NCBI GenBank assembly: GCA_045541475.1
Contig: JAZQJI010000019.1
Location: 1-46,213 of the forward strand
DNA: 46,213 nt
From: RGIG3077 sp045541475
GTDB taxonomy: Bacteria; Bacillota; Clostridia; Oscillospirales; Ruminococcaceae
Reading direction: 5' to 3'
Positions 29,079 through 37,790 of the stretch are shown here, one piece after another. The translations under genes and the position numbers were made by a program. Under the pieces are notes generated by a model that was not told the origin of the DNA, did not search any database, and worked only from the letters and a program-made list of their open reading frames with translations. Numbering within the stretch: the stretch's first letter is position 1; each line of letters starts with the position of its first letter.

Positions 29079-31457
29079 TTACTCTATGTTGGCTGTGTCC
29101 GAGGATTTGATTTTTCTTGTATAAAGCGAAGTGAAAAATGCGCTTGCCGTTGTTGTTACAAGTACTGTAAGCGGAAAAATCACAAGCATTTCTACGGGAT
29201 TTGTTATATATTCCACGCCTGTTTCAAGTCCCATCATCTTGAATACCGGGTTGATGCAAAGATGTGTAAGAGGCATTGCAAAAATTTCGCTTATTATTAC
29301 TGCAATAACTCCCACAACTGCAAAGCGCAGTGCGTGATATGCGTAAATTCTGCTGTTGCGTGTGCCAATTGCTTTCATCAAAGCGATTTCACCCTGTTCC
29401 TTTGCTATGAAAGAACGTTCCATAAGCACTGTGATAAGCGTTGTAAGCACTATTGTAAAAATTACTATCATTGACTTAATTGAGTTGAGAGTTTCTGTTA
29501 CGCCAAGCATACTTGCAACATCATCTCTGCAGGTTGTTATTTCGCCCTTATCCGGAAAAATCTCCTGGATTTTTTCTGCCCTGCGAAGTATCTCGTCATA
29601 GTCGGGATCATCTTCAAAGGTTATCATTGCTCCCAAACCGCCTTGGGCATCAATATAGTTGATTTCTGCGTCCTGGTGAAGTCTTATGCCATCTCCCAGG
29701 CTCAGCATCGACTGGTAATATGCTGTAATGATGAACTCCTTGTCACCATCATAGGTTTTAATTGTTACCGTGTCACCAATTTCTGCATCAAGCTTATTGG
29801 CAGAAATTTTTGTTATTGCTAATTCGTTGGGATACTCAGGAACCTCGCCCTCGGTATATTCATACATATCCATTGTTGTTCCCGTACCCTGAAACATTGG
29901 GATATTCGTCTTTTTATCTCCGTATTCCACAGGAAGAACAAATTGCATTTCCGTTGAAACATTTGCGGACATACCGTTTTCTGCAAGAATCTTTTCGATA
30001 TCGGCAAGGTCTGCTTCAATTATCTTGTCACCACCCTGCACAAGATATCCCATAAACTCTTTATTCATAGACATAGCCAAATCATAATTCGTTAAGCCAA
30101 ATGTGCTTATAAGGCTTCCGTTTTTCATCGTAGCTACTACGTTTGAAAGTATCAGCAAAAGCGACATACAAAGCACAAAGGTAAGTGTGATTATACTGTA
30201 TCGCTTTGGAGCGCTGACTATATCGTTAACCGCAAGGAATGATGTTGTTGAAAGCTTTGACTTTCCAAGACTCATAAGACTCTTTTTGCGGAAGCGCTCG
30301 CCCGTCTGTCCGTTTCTGATTGCATCTACGGGAGTCATTTTCTTTATCTTGCCTGTACAGCCGTAACAGAAAAGCAGTATAATTGCGACTACAAGCACTG
30401 CGCACAAAATATTTACCAGTACAGGATTCTGATTTTTTATTATGATAGTCATTGAAGAAAGGCGCATAAGCATTTTTCCGAAGGGGAAACTGAAAATCAA
30501 TCCGATAACTGCTCCCAGTATGGAAAGTCCCATATATTTTACAAGATACAGTCCTCTGATTTTTCTGTTGCCTATGCCAATTGCCTTCATTACGCCAATT
30601 TCACGGAACTCTTCCGACAGCGTAAATGTGATTGTAAAACGAAGCACGACAAATGCTACTGCAATGAGGATTACGCTTACAATTAAAAGTATACCTGTAA
30701 TCATCATATCGAAAATATATGTGAATTTAAGAAGAGCTTTATCACCCGCAAAACCAAAGCTTTCAGTTGCGACAGACAGCTCTGAAATGGTTTTATCAAG
30801 GTCGTCCGTGTGTATATAGTAAAGATTTCCGCCGTAATTGTTGGTTATGCCTTCATCGGAAACGTAATTTTCAAAATCTTTTTCGTTTAAAATATACCTT
30901 GTCATAGAATTCATATTAGATCCCAAACAGGCGTCCTTAGCTGTGCCTGCAATGATAAATTCACATGATACGTCGTCGATTGTGATCGTTACCTTATCGC
31001 CTTTTTTAACACCGATTTCCTCTGCCTTGCCTGCTGTTATGTAAATTTCGCCAGGATTTACGGCTTTGAGGATACTTCCGTCTGAAAGAAAATAGTTAAT
31101 TGACAAGTCCTTGTCGCTCTGGAGCATATTTGTTCCGCCGAGAGCTTCCTTTGAATCATCCTCAAATTCAATGTTTTCTGTGGTCATAAATAAGATCTGC
31201 TCTTTGCCGTATCTTTCAATTGACGAAGCTGAATCCATAATTTCATCAATATCAACAGTTACTGTTTTATCTACGGTCATTGTGAGATAATCAGGTGCAT
31301 CTGCCATTTCCAGATAATCATCAAGTGCCGTTGTAACGCTGATAATGTTGTTTACACTTGATGACACAAACATTGTCGCAAGTATGATAAATACAAGCAG
31401 GATAACGTTCATAGCCTTTTTTCGTTTAAGGTCCTTTTTCAGAATATTGAGATACAT
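29079..31457 (-). CDS. FtsX-domain ABC permease
   Basis: The 792-residue protein has an N-terminal membrane helix (VILLVFIILATMFVSSSVNN), an outer domain of about 200 residues, three helices forming the first FtsX domain (about 250-370, with FREIGVMKAIGIGNRKIRG), a second helix and outer domain, and a second FtsX domain (about 650-770, with GEIALMKAIGTRNSRIYAYH). The repeated MKAIG coupling motif is the usual contact with the ATPase. This tandem-FtsX layout differs from the BceB type. It is the first gene of the operon: permease, ATPase, regulator, kinase. Confidence 0.92.
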   Translation of the reverse strand: MYLNILKKDLKRKKAMNVILLVFIILATMFVSSSVNNIISVTTALDDYLEMADAPDYLTMTVDKTVTVDIDEIMDSASSIERYGKEQILFMTTENIEFEDDSKEALGGTNMLQSDKDLSINYFLSDGSILKAVNPGEIYITAGKAEEIGVKKGDKVTITIDDVSCEFIIAGTAKDACLGSNMNSMTRYILNEKDFENYVSDEGITNNYGGNLYYIHTDDLDKTISELSVATESFGFAGDKALLKFTYIFDMMITGILLIVSVILIAVAFVVLRFTITFTLSEEFREIGVMKAIGIGNRKIRGLYLVKYMGLSILGAVIGLIFSFPFGKMLMRLSSMTIIIKNQNPVLVNILCAVLVVAIILLFCYGCTGKIKKMTPVDAIRNGQTGERFRKKSLMSLGKSKLSTTSFLAVNDIVSAPKRYSIITLTFVLCMSLLLILSNVVATMKNGSLISTFGLTNYDLAMSMNKEFMGYLVQGGDKIIEADLADIEKILAENGMSANVSTEMQFVLPVEYGDKKTNIPMFQGTGTTMDMYEYTEGEVPEYPNELAITKISANKLDAEIGDTVTIKTYDGDKEFIITAYYQSMLSLGDGIRLHQDAEINYIDAQGGLGAMITFEDDPDYDEILRRAEKIQEIFPDKGEITTCRDDVASMLGVTETLNSIKSMIVIFTIVLTTLITVLMERSFIAKEQGEIALMKAIGTRNSRIYAYHALRFAVVGVIAVIISEIFAMPLTHLCINPVFKMMGLETGVEYITNPVEMLVIFPLTVLVTTTASAFFTSLYTRKIKSSDTANIE

Positions 31458-31486
31458 TTCAGTTCCCCTTTCCTCATTGTGATTTC

Positions 31487-31492
31487 ATTATA
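31487..31492 (-). promoter_or_regulatory. Probable -10 of the transporter/two-component operon
   Basis: Minus-strand TATAAT at 31492-31487, 30 bases before the permease start, with only a weak -35. The dyad GATTATTTAATAATTC lies across the -35 region and could be bound by the response regulator. Confidence 0.5.
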
Positions 31493-31562
31493 CTAGATGA
31501 ATTATTAAATAATCCTTAAATCTGAATTTGAAACAATATTCTTCTTATAATAATGGACAGTC

Positions 31563-31796
31563 TCAAACTTTATGAAGATTTTTGCGATAAAAAAGAGCAG
31601 TATTCGGAAATTTCTTTCCAAATCTGCTCTCAATTCTCTTGAAATCAAAAAACGCCCTTCCAAGTCGTGCTTTATGGCTGCCGCCCCCTGTGTCATTAAT
31701 AACTCTTTTCCAGCTTATTGTCTGGTCAATCTCTTCTCCGTCAAGCAAGCCGTCTCCGTCAGTGTTTGGGTTTGTAGGGTCAGTGGTTAAAGGCAC
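31563..31796 (-). pseudogene. Remnant of a thrombospondin-type-3/calcium-repeat protein
   Basis: The minus strand reads LTTDPTNPNTDGDGLLDGEE, a calcium-binding TSP3-like repeat found in large secreted proteins of gut clostridia, followed by SWKRVINDTGGGSHKARLGR and a tail ending in LFYRKNLHKV. No ribosome site or real start is present (a GTG would have to serve), and the bases upstream do not continue the repeat. It appears to be the broken end of a much longer surface protein gene. Confidence 0.5.
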
Positions 31797-31841
31797 CCGC
31801 CCCGCTGTTTAGCAAGGCGGATCTTGACATTGCAGAATATA

Positions 31842-32342
31842 TTAGGAATCCAAGCCTCCTATCACATAAGACCTTACGTCCTCGCGATAATCCGTATCAG
31901 TTATATCAAAAATCTCAATATATATTATTCCTACATAATCGGGCTTTTCTTCATAAACTGTATAGGCCCTAAAAACGATATCATATTTTTTTCCCGAATC
32001 AGTTTCTAAATCATCAATCTGAGGAAATATATCACTTCTTACAAGTTTCCCATCTCTTACGGATGAACCAGCTTCAAACATTCCGCGCCATTCACCCTCG
32101 TTGACAAAATTTCCATCAATAAATGTATCCATTGCATATTCAATCTCACTTTCAAGGTCATGTTTTTCGGAAACCGCGTCGCAAAACAGCGCCTCAAGCT
32201 GAGAAATTTCTCTTTCTCCGTTTAAGCATTGCAAAATTACAGTTGAATAGTCTTCCGCAATTCTCTGAGAATCATTTTTTACACACCCACAGAGCAAAAA
32301 GAATGGTATTATTGAAACAATTATCAATATTACTTTATTCAT
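31842..32342 (-). CDS. Lipoprotein, DUF5104-like
   Basis: I chose ATG 32342 behind GGGGTGAATTT; the GTG at 32351 is less likely. The 166 residues begin with a lipoprotein signal (NKVILIIVSIIPFFLL, lipobox CGC). The mature part has ILQCLNGEREISQLEALFCD and ESEIEYAMDTFIDGNF, then GKKYDIVFRAYTVYEEKPDY and VGIIYIEIF, the pattern I associate with DUF5104-type lipoproteins of Firmicutes. It is probably tethered outside the membrane. It directly follows, and may be coupled to, the broken gene at 32348-32742. Function unknown. Confidence 0.75.
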   Translation of the reverse strand: MNKVILIIVSIIPFFLLCGCVKNDSQRIAEDYSTVILQCLNGEREISQLEALFCDAVSEKHDLESEIEYAMDTFIDGNFVNEGEWRGMFEAGSSVRDGKLVRSDIFPQIDDLETDSGKKYDIVFRAYTVYEEKPDYVGIIYIEIFDITDTDYREDVRSYVIGGLDS

Positions 32343-32347
32343 TAAAT

Positions 32348-32742
32348 TCACCCCACATTATCCAAATCGTAGCTGACTGTGCTGTTTGGCTCATCAAGAA
32401 CGGTTTCGAGCTCAACAAACTCGTTATTTTCTTCATCATACCACAAGAACATCAGATTGTCAAACTCAGTATCGCCATACGCAAGGCATCATGCTGCAGA
32501 TTTGCAAAAACTTCATCTTCGGTATCAGATGCAAGCTGCAGATACTCATCAAAATTCTCGTATGAATCATTTTGATTTCCTATCAAAGACGAAATCTGTA
32601 TCTGATGATTAAAGAATGATTTATCGTTGTCCTTAATCTTCCACCCACTTCTCATATATTCCTTATACACTTTTTCTGAAACCTCTACGAATTCCTATTT
32701 ATTTGTAAATGTATTTAATACATTTAAGTATTGTTTTTTCAT
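32348..32742 (-). pseudogene. Degenerate conjugative-element sigma-like gene
   Basis: ATG 32742 has a strong ribosome site (GGAGGTATAT) and opens MKKQYLNVLNTFTNK, then a TAG stop, then EFVEVSEKVYKEYMRSGW, then about 45 codons to near 32480, where a one-base shift is needed to go on through FDNLMFLWYDEENNEFVELE to the stop at 32348. The VEVSEKVYKEY opening is typical of the small sigma-like helix-turn-helix proteins of Firmicutes integrative conjugative elements. An internal stop and a frameshift make it non-functional. Its tail may come from another gene by fusion. Confidence 0.55.
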
Positions 32743-32836
32743 ATATACCTCCATTTTGATTTCTTGTTGTTAGAATCAAAACGAAGGCTATGGGTATTTG
32801 GATGTCAGGCACAACCACTGAAATATCAGCAACATA

Positions 32837-32876
32837 AAAAAGTCCCTTCCCGAACAATCGGGAAAGGGACTTTTAT
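32837..32876. terminator. Strong symmetrical terminator
   Basis: AAAAGTCCCTTCCCGA pairs with TCGGGAAAGGGACTTTT over 16 bases, loop ACAA, T-rich on both strands. Confidence 0.85.
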
Positions 32877-32901
32877 CACAGTACAAAACAAACAAGCAAA
32901 C

Positions 32902-32980
32902 AAAAAGCACCGTAGAAACGAATAGATATATAAATAGCGTAAGCTATTCTATTAACCTATTCTGTTTCGTACGGTGCTTG
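32902..32980 (-). terminator. Large branched hairpin
   Basis: Minus strand: AAGCACCGTACGAAACAGAATAG pairs (with small bulges, arms 32902-32924 and 32959-32980) with CTATTCGTTTCTACGGTGCTT, followed by TTTTG. A smaller hairpin AATAGC/GCTATT sits inside. It would end transcripts coming from the operon at 33072-38344, or act as an attenuator for the short frames just upstream of it. Confidence 0.6.
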
Positions 32981-33003
32981 GCAGCTTGACTCTTACGAGT
33001 CAT
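32944..33003 (-). CDS. Possible leader peptide (19 residues)
   Basis: ATG 33003 follows GCGGAG and encodes MTRKSQAAKHRTKQNRLIE, a strongly basic peptide that ends inside the large hairpin at 32902-32980. A second short frame with eight codons, MNNRYCDF, lies just before it at 33018-33044. Short frames leading into a terminator-like hairpin are the layout of translational attenuators. Neither peptide is proven. Confidence 0.35.
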   Translation of the reverse strand: MTRKSQAAKHRTKQNRLIE

Positions 33004-33071
33004 CTCCGCTTGCTCGGTTAGAAATCGCAATAGCGGTTATTCATTTTTGTGAGATTTATGGTATCTTCTAT

Positions 33072-33680
33072 CTAACTAAGCTCAATCTTAATATACTTCT
33101 CAGTTGGTCTTTTTGTAGCGCAAACCCACATATCTTCATTTTCAATATTTTCAAATTCGCCGGGCAAAAAGCGATAGCTATAAAGATTGTACGCTACCTT
33201 CAGCGTTGACGTTTTGCCCTTTTCTACTATAATCATATCAACATAGCTCAGGTCCTGTTCAAATGTGTTTATGCATGCGGTCATTTCGCCGTCATAAAAT
33301 GTATACCAGTTGTCTCCGATAAGCGGCAAACCGTAAAGTGACAATCCTCCCCCGAAATCACCATTGTTTGAAATATCAAACGTCAACTCAACATATTTTT
33401 CGGAAGTTACTGAAAAATCCTCCGTTGATTTTCCTGTTTCTGCCAGATAATCCTCCAAAGTAACGATTCTTGCGTTGTTAAGACATATTGAATATCCGGG
33501 CTGATATAATACGCCGTATGACATCATACTTTCGTCAAAAACAATTGTATCATTCATAGAATGATACTCTCTCGGAAATTGTGAATGAAGTGCAAATGTG
33601 CCGTTGAATGTGTAATATCTTATGCTCCACAGGGCAAGACAAAGCGTCAAAATAATGGAAATTACAGTTTTCTTTTTCAT
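33072..33680 (-). CDS. Membrane-anchored protein of unknown function
   Basis: The 202-residue protein starts MKKKTVISIILTLCLALWSI, a signal anchor, and the rest is predicted outside: MSYGVLYQPGYSICLNN, YVELTFDISNNGDFGGGLSL, and a C-terminal VCATKRPTEKYIKIELS. It overlaps the ABC ATPase gene by four bases (ATGA at 33677-33680) and is the last gene of the ECF sigma/ABC operon. The build resembles DUF5028-type proteins linked to ABC genes in clostridia, but I am not certain. It may be the accessory or sensor component of the transporter. Confidence 0.75.
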   Translation of the reverse strand: MKKKTVISIILTLCLALWSIRYYTFNGTFALHSQFPREYHSMNDTIVFDESMMSYGVLYQPGYSICLNNARIVTLEDYLAETGKSTEDFSVTSEKYVELTFDISNNGDFGGGLSLYGLPLIGDNWYTFYDGEMTACINTFEQDLSYVDMIIVEKGKTSTLKVAYNLYSYRFLPGEFENIENEDMWVCATKRPTEKYIKIELS

Positions 33681-34339
33681 TTATTCTCACCGTCCGATTG
33701 GAGCATTCTTTCTCCCTTGATTTTGCCGCGCTCAATGTCATAAATCACATCGCACATTTGCTCTAAAATTTCCTTATCGTGACAAGTTAATATTACAAGC
33801 GCACCACGCTCTTTTTCTTGGCTTACTATCTGCTTTGCCTTTTCAACACCGTCGGCATCAAGAGCATTTGTGGGTTCATCTAAAATCACAAGCTGCGGAT
33901 TTTCCATTATCGCTGCCGCAATTCCGAGACGCTGCTTCATTCCAAGTGAATATTTTCGATATTTCTTTTTGTCCTGCGGATTCAACCCCACTTTTTCTAT
34001 TGTTTTAATGATCTGCTCATCGCTTGTATTTCCCTTGATAGATGCAAGCAGCTTTAAATTGTCAAATCCGCTAAGGTGTCCCAAAAACGCAGGATTTTCT
34101 ATCAAAATACCCATACTTTCATAAAAATCCATATCCTTGCCCAAGACTTTGCCGTCAAACAGAATTTCGCCGCTGTTAGGTATAATAAGCCCTGCAATAA
34201 GACGCATAAGCATTGTTTTTCCTCACCCGTTATATCCGCAAAGCCCGTAGACCATACCGCTTTCCATAGTCAGACTCACATCATCTACCACAGTATTTTT
34301 TCTGATTATTTTGGTTACGTTTTTCAAGGTCAAGGTCAT
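33677..34339 (-). pseudogene. ABC transporter ATPase (BcrA type) with a stop codon in the Walker A motif
   Basis: From ATG 34339 the frame reads MTLTLKNVTKIIRKNTVVDD, then VYGLCGYNG, a TGA stop at 34225-34223, then GKTMLMRLIAGLIIPNSGEI. The TGA stands exactly where the P loop needs Ser, Cys or Ala (GYNG-x-GKT). All later motifs are intact: signature YSLGMKQRLGIAAAIM, Walker B LVILDEPTNALD, and TCHDKEIL. A restart at ATG 34213 would give 178 residues without Walker A, hence no ATP binding. The paralogue at 40216 reads GRNGSGKTML, so one base change (TCA to TGA) explains it. Everything else looks freshly functional, so the mutation may be very recent or an error. Confidence 0.8.
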
Positions 34340-34341
34340 TT

Positions 34342-35106
34342 TCAGTTATCCTCCTTATCGGGTAAAATATCGTACTTTTTGAAACATATCATGCCGATTA
34401 TTGCAGATATCAATGCAGTCAAAAGACACACCGTCAACGCTTTTTTTGTGTCATATCCGCTTTTCTGCATTATATCATAATAAAAGTTTATTCCGCTGTG
34501 TGCAAATAACCATGGCGAATTGCACATTGCGCCAACCATTATGAATATAACTGTCGCAAGATATGCAAACATTGGTTTGATAAGCATGCAAATGAGCATT
34601 TGCAGAATATTGAGTGATATCAGTACCGCTATGGGTGAAAGCACGAACATGAGCAGATCATCTCTGTCAAGGCTTAAAAATCCGCTTGTGGCATGCTGAG
34701 GTATTTCAAAACTATATCTGTAAAGCGCACAAAACAAAACGCTCGTCAGCAGAAAAACAACCCAGGTAAACAGCGCACTGAATATACAAAATACACATTT
34801 TGCAAGATAAAATGCCGCTCTGTTTTTTGTGCGGTATAAAATCTGCACACCGCTTGATGTAAAGCTCTTATGCGTAAAATCAAGACATATAAAAACTGCA
34901 AAAAACAATATAGTCATAGGAAAATAGTATATGCTCAACGCTTTATCGAGAATATCGATTATTGATATATCAAAGTCATTGTTTTTTATCAGCAAAATGC
35001 GCGCCACAGAAAAATTCAAAAATGCAATAATCACAAAGTAAAGATATCTGTAATTCTTGAAAATTCCGTTTTTCAAATCGCTGAAAACCAGCTTAAAAAA
35101 TACCAT
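34342..35106 (-). CDS. ABC-2 type permease, copy 1
   Basis: Start ATG 35106 follows directly on the stop of the previous gene and gives 254 residues with about six membrane helices (YLYFVIIAFLNFSVARILLI, YFPMTILFFAVFICLDF, CIFSALFTWVVFLLTSVLFC and others). The start (VFFKLVFSDLKNGIFKN) and end (CFKKYDILPDKEDN) match the next gene upstream, so the two arose by tandem duplication. The protein should form the membrane channel for the ATPase at 33677. The order sigma, membrane protein, three permeases, ATPase points to a stress-induced exporter such as a bacitracin or lantibiotic resistance pump. Confidence 0.82.
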   Translation of the reverse strand: MVFFKLVFSDLKNGIFKNYRYLYFVIIAFLNFSVARILLIKNNDFDISIIDILDKALSIYYFPMTILFFAVFICLDFTHKSFTSSGVQILYRTKNRAAFYLAKCVFCIFSALFTWVVFLLTSVLFCALYRYSFEIPQHATSGFLSLDRDDLLMFVLSPIAVLISLNILQMLICMLIKPMFAYLATVIFIMVGAMCNSPWLFAHSGINFYYDIMQKSGYDTKKALTVCLLTALISAIIGMICFKKYDILPDKEDN

Positions 35107-35107
35107 A

Positions 35108-35977
35108 TCAATTGTCCTCTTTATCGGGCAGAATGTCATATCGTTTAAAATATACAAACCCGATTATTACCGATATTGCAATAAGAATTGCACACAAAAC
35201 AAACGCACCTTTAATATCAAATCCGCCTATTAAGAATATATCGCTGTAAATCGGCATTGCACAGCGAGAAAAGGCAAATATACTATCCGACAAAAAGCCG
35301 ATACTTAAAAGCGAAATATTAAACATATACGAATACATCGGCTTGAAAAAGAGTGTCATCAGCATTTGCAGCATATTGAGCGTTGCAATAACAATTAACG
35401 GGGATAAAAACATCATCACACTTTGTATCTTTGATATGCTGTTTATCATTTTTGGATGGTAAACAACAGAACTTTGCGAAAAAATCTCCAGAATATCAAC
35501 ATTGTTTTTAAAGCTCAAATCATATCCGTTAAATATACAGAACACAAAAACCGTACCTACAAACAACACAAAAAAGACAACCGAAGAACACAAGCACCAT
35601 AAACATTTACAGAGCCACCATTTTGTGCGTTCTTTTGTGCGGATAATCATCTGCATGCCAAATTGCGTTAAATCATTATGTAAATAATCAAATCCGATGA
35701 AAACCGCAAAAACGAATATTCCCACCCAGAATATGGGCATATCGGGTGGATCTTCATCCCTTTTAAATTTCAAAAGCGGCTCACATCCACGATAAATCAC
35801 GGTTAAAAAGTCAAAAACTGTTGTCTTTGTATCAACGCTGTTGTATTCTTTGACTGTATTTAAAAGCATGTCGGTATAAAGACATTCCAGCAGTGCAAGA
35901 AATGGCACGATCAAAAAACGCATCTTTTTGAAAATACCGTTTTTTATATCGTACCAAATCAATTTACAAACACTCAT
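35108..35977 (-). CDS. ABC-2 type permease, copy 2
   Basis: The 289-residue protein shares its opening (CKLIWYDIKNGIFKKMRFLI) and end (YFKRYDILPDKEDN) with the following gene, and has about six membrane helices (IFWVGIFVFAVFIGFDYL, LCSSVVFFVLFVGTVFVFCI, MMFLSPLIVIATLNMLQMLM). The middle loops have diverged. ATG 35977 overlaps the preceding permease gene by 14 bases. Together the two copies may make an asymmetric channel. Confidence 0.85.
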   Translation of the reverse strand: MSVCKLIWYDIKNGIFKKMRFLIVPFLALLECLYTDMLLNTVKEYNSVDTKTTVFDFLTVIYRGCEPLLKFKRDEDPPDMPIFWVGIFVFAVFIGFDYLHNDLTQFGMQMIIRTKERTKWWLCKCLWCLCSSVVFFVLFVGTVFVFCIFNGYDLSFKNNVDILEIFSQSSVVYHPKMINSISKIQSVMMFLSPLIVIATLNMLQMLMTLFFKPMYSYMFNISLLSIGFLSDSIFAFSRCAMPIYSDIFLIGGFDIKGAFVLCAILIAISVIIGFVYFKRYDILPDKEDN

Positions 35978-36791
35978 ATTTTCTTGCCCTCAGAGAATAA
36001 GCAATAAGCGTTACTATAAAAATCGCACCAATGTTAAAAAACAAATGGCTTCCGATTAATGTCGTACTGGGGGAGGCATAAAACATATTTGACCAGTCCA
36101 GAGTCACCATATTTTCACTTACGGTTATCATATATTTTTGCATGATATATCCCGCAACAATGCCCTGTGCCATAAATACCAGAAACGGCGCAATGCTTGA
36201 TATTATATAATTCTTTATATATATACCAATGCATACCCCGATTGAAGCCATTGCACAGCCCCACAAAAATGCTACCATCAGCCACAAAATCACAAACAGA
36301 TATGTATTGCTGTAAAACAACTCGGAACAGAAATGAAAAGGTGTCATGCCCGAAGCCATATCCGCTGGGCTGGGCAGATATGCATAGGAAAAAAGTCCTA
36401 AAAGCATATAGTCAAGCACAAGGGCGAAGACAAAAACCATTCCTCCGCTTAATATTGATACAAAATATTTGCTTGCAAAGTATTTAAATCTGTCACCACG
36501 GCTGACAATTTGCATAATATACCCCGATTTTCTGTCAGAGCTTATAGTGTGGCTGTATGCAAACGCTGTTAAAAGCGGCAGAATAAGGAAAAATATATTT
36601 CCCATGCTCATACCTTTATCCACACCGAGCCACTTATAAAAAATGCTCGTGTGCGCATCAATATCCTGTTTATAAAGGTCAAACCAAAATTTTACATCAA
36701 GCATTATGAGAACAGCCGAAACAATAAGCGATAATGCCAGTGTTTTGCTGTGTATCATTCTGTTCCATTCAAATTTGAAAATATTTTTCAT
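35964..36791 (-). CDS. ABC-2 type permease, third subunit
   Basis: Start ATG 36791 (MKNIFKFEWNRMIHSKTLAL) gives 275 residues with six helices: ALSLIVSAVLIMLDVKFWF, NIFFLILPLLTAFAYSHTI, SGGMVFVFALVLDYMLLGLF, LFVILWLMVAFLWGCAMAS and two more. The motif DRKSGYIMQIVSRGDRFKYF after the second helix is typical of ABC-2 permeases of the BcrB/NatB kind. It differs from the two paralogous permeases downstream, with which it forms an overlapping gene chain, and lies 19 bases behind the anti-sigma-like gene. Confidence 0.87.
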   Translation of the reverse strand: MKNIFKFEWNRMIHSKTLALSLIVSAVLIMLDVKFWFDLYKQDIDAHTSIFYKWLGVDKGMSMGNIFFLILPLLTAFAYSHTISSDRKSGYIMQIVSRGDRFKYFASKYFVSILSGGMVFVFALVLDYMLLGLFSYAYLPSPADMASGMTPFHFCSELFYSNTYLFVILWLMVAFLWGCAMASIGVCIGIYIKNYIISSIAPFLVFMAQGIVAGYIMQKYMITVSENMVTLDWSNMFYASPSTTLIGSHLFFNIGAIFIVTLIAYSLRARKYECL

Positions 36792-36809
36792 AGCTTTCCC
36801 CAATATGTT

Positions 36810-37790
36810 TTACTCAGCGTCTGACTCATTTTCCACAATCCATTCTTCAGGTAATTTATCTTCCAAATGCAAATCAATGCCATACCCAAGCTGAGGTGTC
36901 GCTGCTGTACTAAACCATCCGAATCCGTCTTCGCCAAGAACATCACCCCATGTTAAATCCATATGATATGAAACCGAAAAGCTGACCGTTTCACCCGGCT
37001 CTAAATGAAATACGTACCTGTTCTCTGCACATTCTTCCATTTTGTGCAAACCGTTGACTCCGTTCCAATATATGCCTCCGCTGCAACAGCCTCCAATCAC
37101 GTCAACTCTGAAATCATATTCATCGTATTTATCAGGTTCCTCATAGCGGAGCATTGATGTTGCATCAATATTTTCAACTGTAAAATCAATTGTTACAATA
37201 AAATGATTTTCTCCCAAGCTGTCCGTTTGCGGATCGTATGAGTATGTAATTTCATACGCATCCTCGGGAGGAATGCCCGCTTCGTTAAAGGTTCTGTATA
37301 CTCTTGCATCGGTGATTGTTGCGTAGATCTCGCCCAAATCCCCCATACCATCAACTTTATTATATACAGGAAATCTATCGCCGATTTCAACAGCGTCCAT
37401 ACCGTCGTTCAAATCCTCCTGCAATTCAATCTGGTCAATAACCTGATCAAGAGTCGGAACATTCTGCTTTACCTCGTCCATCATAGAAGCATGTACCTCA
37501 GAGTTTTCTGAAGTCACCTTTTCAATTTCAACGGGTGCGGCATTATTATTCCGTATTGTTATATACAACAGAGTTCCGACACACAATATCACTGTTGCGG
37601 CAACAGCTATAATAGGTTCAAGCTTCTTTTTAAAATATTTCTTTTGGTCCATAATACCCACCTTTTCAAAATTACTTATATCGTCACAATGTTCAACACA
37701 TTTCAAATCATCGCCTAAGCTATCACAAACCTCATCTACAAACTCGGTATCTATGCTTCCCAAAGCATCCAATAGATCAAGCCTTTTCAT
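36810..37790 (-). CDS. Membrane-bound anti-sigma-like sensor protein
   Basis: I chose ATG 37790, which gives the four-base ATGA overlap with the sigma gene and the same opening as its paralogue at 3801 (KRLDLLDALGSID here, TRIDLLTALGNVD there). The 326 residues have a cytoplasmic part of about 65, one membrane segment (PIIAVAATVILCVGTLLYIT), and an outer domain with acidic stretches and FIVTIDFTVENIDATSML, then GETVSFSVSYHMDLTWGD, a beta-sandwich-like pattern. It should hold the ECF sigma factor until a signal is sensed. It is much shorter outside than its paralogue, so the signal may differ. Confidence 0.85.
   Translation of the reverse strand: MKRLDLLDALGSIDTEFVDEVCDSLGDDLKCVEHCDDISNFEKVGIMDQKKYFKKKLEPIIAVAATVILCVGTLLYITIRNNNAAPVEIEKVTSENSEVHASMMDEVKQNVPTLDQVIDQIELQEDLNDGMDAVEIGDRFPVYNKVDGMGDLGEIYATITDARVYRTFNEAGIPPEDAYEITYSYDPQTDSLGENHFIVTIDFTVENIDATSMLRYEEPDKYDEYDFRVDVIGGCCSGGIYWNGVNGLHKMEECAENRYVFHLEPGETVSFSVSYHMDLTWGDVLGEDGFGWFSTAATPQLGYGIDLHLEDKLPEEWIVENESDAE

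Noticed and set aside
29131..30819. Several plus-strand frames opposite the FtsX permease
   Set aside because: They are antisense shadows of a membrane protein gene, with no ribosome sites.
34223..34225. TGA read as selenocysteine in the Walker A motif
   Set aside because: No clear SECIS-type stem was recognised directly after it, TGA ends many genes here, and the paralogue has Ser.
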